A DNA stretch of 64,000 bases from Paenibacillus xylanexedens (GTDB taxonomy: Bacteria; Bacillota; Bacilli; Paenibacillales; Paenibacillaceae): contig NZ_VEBF01000001.1 in assembly GCF_007676705.1 (NCBI RefSeq), positions 124,001 through 188,000 on the forward strand. The letters run 5' to 3'. The notes under the pieces are model-generated. The model was not told the DNA's origin. It made no database searches and was given only the letters and a program-made list of their open reading frames with translations. Position numbers and translations under genes: made by a program. Of the stretch, positions 61,718 through 64,000 are shown one piece after another; the stretch's first letter is position 1; each line of letters begins with the position of its first letter.

Positions 61718-63283
61718 TTACTGTGCAACAGGTGTAATCTCGTCAGCATAGAACATCTCGTCACTGCGCGGCGCGAAGTTCACTTTAGCATTTGTTCCAT
61801 ATACACCTTCCATTTGGTACAGATAAACGGCTGGACGCTCTTCAGAGAAAATCTGCTGTACTTGCTGATACTCTTTCTCACGAGACGCAGGGTCCATGTT
61901 TACCAATGCAGATTGAAGCAGTTTCTCTACTTCAGGATTGTTGTAATCCGACTCGCCTTTTGCTTCTTCCAACATATAACGATTGTAGTTATTCGAAGCA
62001 TCGAACAAGGAGTTACCGATACCGATCATGAAAATTTCTTTGAATGATTTGGAACTGTAACGTTCACTGAATGCACTTGCTTCCAGGACATCCAGATTGA
62101 TTTTGAATCCGGCTTGTTCCAGCATGGCTGCAACAACTTCAGCTTGTTCTTTGTACTGTGCAGAAACGGAGATGGTCATCTCTGCTTCACCTTCTGCATA
62201 GCCAGCTTCTTGCAGGAGCTGTTTGGCTTTTTCCTGGTCATAGAGTGACGTTTTGTACAATGAAGGATCAGCACCGAAGTTGCCCGGAGTTACAGACGTG
62301 CGGGTTACGATACCTGCTCCGCCGGCAATGCTGTCCACAATGCCTTGTTTGTCGATAGCCAGGTCAATTGCTTCACGAACTTTTGGATCAGCTGTGATAC
62401 TGCCTTCTGTCTGGCGGAAGATCAACTGAAGCACACGCTGGATTGGCCCTTTGACAATCTTCTTGTCTGCTTCGCCTTCGATCCGTGCAATGTCAGTGGA
62501 TGGAATGGAAGACGCAACATCTACACCACCAGCAAGCAATTCGGATACACGTGTGGAGGCTTCAGGAATAACGCGGAATACCACTTCATTCCATTTGGGT
62601 TCACCGTCGAAGTAGTTCTCGTTTTTCACAAGTTCCACACGATCATCTTTGGTCCATTTACTGAACTTGTAAGGGCCTGTGCCTACCGGTTGTTTCAGGA
62701 AAGCATCAAACCCGTTGTCGGCAATATATTTTGCTGGCAGAATGCCTGCTCCCATTTTGGACAAACGATTCAGGAGCAATGGATCTGGACCATCCGTGAT
62801 AATATCTACGGTATAGTCATCCACCGCTTTAACTTCTACGATATTTTTGAAATAGCTGTACTGCTTGAGTGTCTCATCTTTGGCTACGCGCTCCAGCGTG
62901 TATTTTACATCTGCTGAAGTGAATGGATCGCCGTTGTGGAAGGTCACACCTTCACGCAGCTTGAATCTCCACGTTGTATCATCAACCTGATCCCATGAAG
63001 TCGCAAGTCCCGCAACTTTTTTCTGTTCACTGTCATTTTTGATCAGATAATCGAAAACGTTAACCAGAACTGCCTCACTGGAGGTATTATTGTTGTTGTG
63101 TGGATCGAAACTCTCGATATCTGTAGCTGCAGCTATAGTCAGTGTTGTACTTGCGCTTCCACTGCCCGTTCCTTCTGTTGCGGAACTATCATTCGTGCTT
63201 GTCGTTTTTCCTCCGCATGCGCTTAGAACCATTACGATTGCCAGTAACGTGATCCACAAGCCAGTCCATTGTCTTTTTTTCAT
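61718..63283 (-). CDS. Peptide-binding lipoprotein (family 5 solute-binding protein)
   Basis: A 521-residue lipoprotein: signal peptide with lipobox (LSACGG, Cys near 23), a Ser/Thr-rich spacer, and a DppA/OppA-type fold. Signature segments are SFDPHNNNNTSSEAVLVNVF, WRFKLREGVTFHNGDPFTSA and VGTGPYKFSKWTKDDRVELV. It binds di- or oligopeptides outside the membrane for the DppB/DppC permeases. Its ATG overlaps the stop of the upstream M20 hydrolase (ATGA). Confidence 0.93.
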   Translation of the reverse strand: MKKRQWTGLWITLLAIVMVLSACGGKTTSTNDSSATEGTGSGSASTTLTIAAATDIESFDPHNNNNTSSEAVLVNVFDYLIKNDSEQKKVAGLATSWDQVDDTTWRFKLREGVTFHNGDPFTSADVKYTLERVAKDETLKQYSYFKNIVEVKAVDDYTVDIITDGPDPLLLNRLSKMGAGILPAKYIADNGFDAFLKQPVGTGPYKFSKWTKDDRVELVKNENYFDGEPKWNEVVFRVIPEASTRVSELLAGGVDVASSIPSTDIARIEGEADKKIVKGPIQRVLQLIFRQTEGSITADPKVREAIDLAIDKQGIVDSIAGGAGIVTRTSVTPGNFGADPSLYKTSLYDQEKAKQLLQEAGYAEGEAEMTISVSAQYKEQAEVVAAMLEQAGFKINLDVLEASAFSERYSSKSFKEIFMIGIGNSLFDASNNYNRYMLEEAKGESDYNNPEVEKLLQSALVNMDPASREKEYQQVQQIFSEERPAVYLYQMEGVYGTNAKVNFAPRSDEMFYADEITPVAQ

Positions 63284-64000
63284 TGTGATTGCTCCCCCTC
63301 AGAAGTTGTATTCCTTGCCAAAAATTCAAGTGCTACTGCAGACAACATGCCCACACCATAAGGCATCGCTGTCTCATCGAGATCAAACATGGGATGGTGG
63401 AGTGGATAGCGAGTACGTTCCTCATCATTACCAGATCCTAGTCTGAAAAACACACCCGGAATCTGTTCACAATAAAACGCGAAATCCTCGCCCCCTGTGG
63501 AAGGTTTGATATAGCTCCATCCCTTCTGCGCATTAACCCGATCACAAGTCTCTGTTAGCAGGTCAACCATGCCGAGATCATTCACAACAACAGGGTAACC
63601 ATCGCCGTAGACGACCTCGCATCCTGCTCCGAAAGAATCGCAGACCCCTTTAACAACCTGCTCGATCAAAGCTGGCATCCGTTCACGAATGGCAGGTGAG
63701 AGTGTACGAACCGTACCGATCATCTCCACTTCCGGGGCGATGGCTGTTCCCATATAACCTCCCGTGATTTTGCCAATCGTAACTACTGCGGGCTCAAGTG
63801 GATCGACCATCCGACTGACGATATTTTGCAATGCGGTGATGACCTGAGCGGATACCGCAATCGCGTCAATGCCCTCATGCGGACGAGCTGCGTGGCCACC
63901 CTTGCCGAACACCTTGATAATCAAGGGATCCGCTGACGCGAAGGCAACGCCCTGACTTACGCCCAAGGTTCCCGTGTCCTGTCCAGGTGTCATGTGTAAC
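63280..64000 (-). CDS. M20-family amidohydrolase (N-acyl-amino-acid hydrolase type), N-terminus outside window
   Basis: The frame enters from the right edge, and the visible 240 residues cover the dimerisation lid and the end of the catalytic domain: DPLIIKVFGKGGHAARPHEG (lid His), PAVVTIGKITGGYMGTAIAP, EMIGTVRTLSP, STGGEDFAFYCEQIPGVFFR (metal-binding Glu) and the late His in LHHPMFDLDE. Members remove acyl groups from amino acids or peptides. An ATG at 63993 is internal. Translation is coupled to the peptide-binding protein, so it belongs to the peptide-uptake operon, which continues beyond the edge. Confidence 0.9.
   Translation of the reverse strand, partial: LHMTPGQDTGTLGVSQGVAFASADPLIIKVFGKGGHAARPHEGIDAIAVSAQVITALQNIVSRMVDPLEPAVVTIGKITGGYMGTAIAPEVEMIGTVRTLSPAIRERMPALIEQVVKGVCDSFGAGCEVVYGDGYPVVVNDLGMVDLLTETCDRVNAQKGWSYIKPSTGGEDFAFYCEQIPGVFFRLGSGNDEERTRYPLHHPMFDLDETAMPYGVGMLSAVALEFLARNTTSEGEQSQ

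Noticed and set aside
1-64000. CRISPR arrays, insertion sequences, prophage, tRNA or rRNA genes
   Set aside because: No regularly spaced repeats, transposase or phage proteins, and no tRNA or rRNA signatures were seen.

Overview
The window looks like a chromosomal stretch of a Firmicute, most likely Paenibacillus. This rests on moderate GC, strong AGGAGG-type ribosome binding sites, a guanidine-I riboswitch in front of a paired SMR exporter, a copper-amine-oxidase-N / GH18 protein, an ECF sigma / DUF4179 pair, an Lsa-type ABC-F protein, and many AraC, TetR and MarR regulators. The genus call is inference. I see no rRNA, tRNA, CRISPR array, insertion sequence or prophage. Most genes lie on the minus strand.

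Layout. 0-3.4 kb: the end of an unknown gene, a six-Asp-box (sialidase-like propeller) protein with a small partner, and a secreted GH18 protein. 3.6-8.8 kb: a sugar ABC importer (two permeases, one binding lipoprotein; no ATPase) followed upstream by AraC and LacI regulators and a cre-like site. 8.9-10.6 kb: a MaoC hydratase and an aminotransferase. 10.8-13.8 kb: a compact operon of type III polyketide synthase, methyltransferase and FAD oxidoreductase with the gene order of phenolic-lipid operons. 14-19.4 kb: an esterase, a membrane protein whose tail runs into a chemotaxis-receptor fossil, a YjbR protein, a DEAD-box helicase, the guanidine riboswitch with its SMR pair, and a pentapeptide protein. 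19.4-26.4 kb: a decayed methyltransferase, an aldo/keto reductase, an AraC regulator, a MarR / threonine-aldolase-like pair with twin operators, a structured intergenic element, and an ABC exporter with an Arg/Gly-rich partner behind a GTATAC-operator promoter.

26.5-34.6 kb: a two-component system next to two tandem-duplicated membrane-anchored alpha/beta hydrolases that share a promoter block with 11-bp direct repeats. A PAF-acetylhydrolase-like membrane hydrolase and a secreted serine hydrolase follow. 34.7-41.7 kb: an acetyltransferase, a TetR / DHA2 exporter pair, a cytochrome P450, a glycine-oxidase-like flavoprotein, a flavoprotein fossil and an AraC regulator. 41.7-48 kb: a six-gene minus-strand cluster (glycosyltransferase, class III aminotransferase, zinc dehydrogenase, MFS transporter, DUF1349, HAD phosphatase) that reads as a small biosynthesis/export pathway of unknown product. 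48.3-50.4 kb: the ECF sigma / DUF4179 pair. 50.7-55 kb: a TetR regulator, an Lsa-type ABC-F ribosome protection protein, an unlisted 42-codon gene, and a DHA2 exporter behind a MerR-style promoter. 55.2-57.1 kb: small proteins (DUF3592-like, pentapeptide, Asp23). 57.2-64 kb: a peptide-uptake and peptidase operon (M20 hydrolase, binding protein, two permeases, S9 peptidase, small protein).

The observations I find most worth checking are the two-component/hydrolase locus with its duplicated promoter, two probable non-AUG/GUG/UUG starts (CUG and AUC), the structured element at 24.0-24.2 kb, the 42-codon gene upstream of the ABC-F gene, the 42-48 kb cluster, and the chemotaxis-receptor fossil that supplies the tail of a membrane protein.
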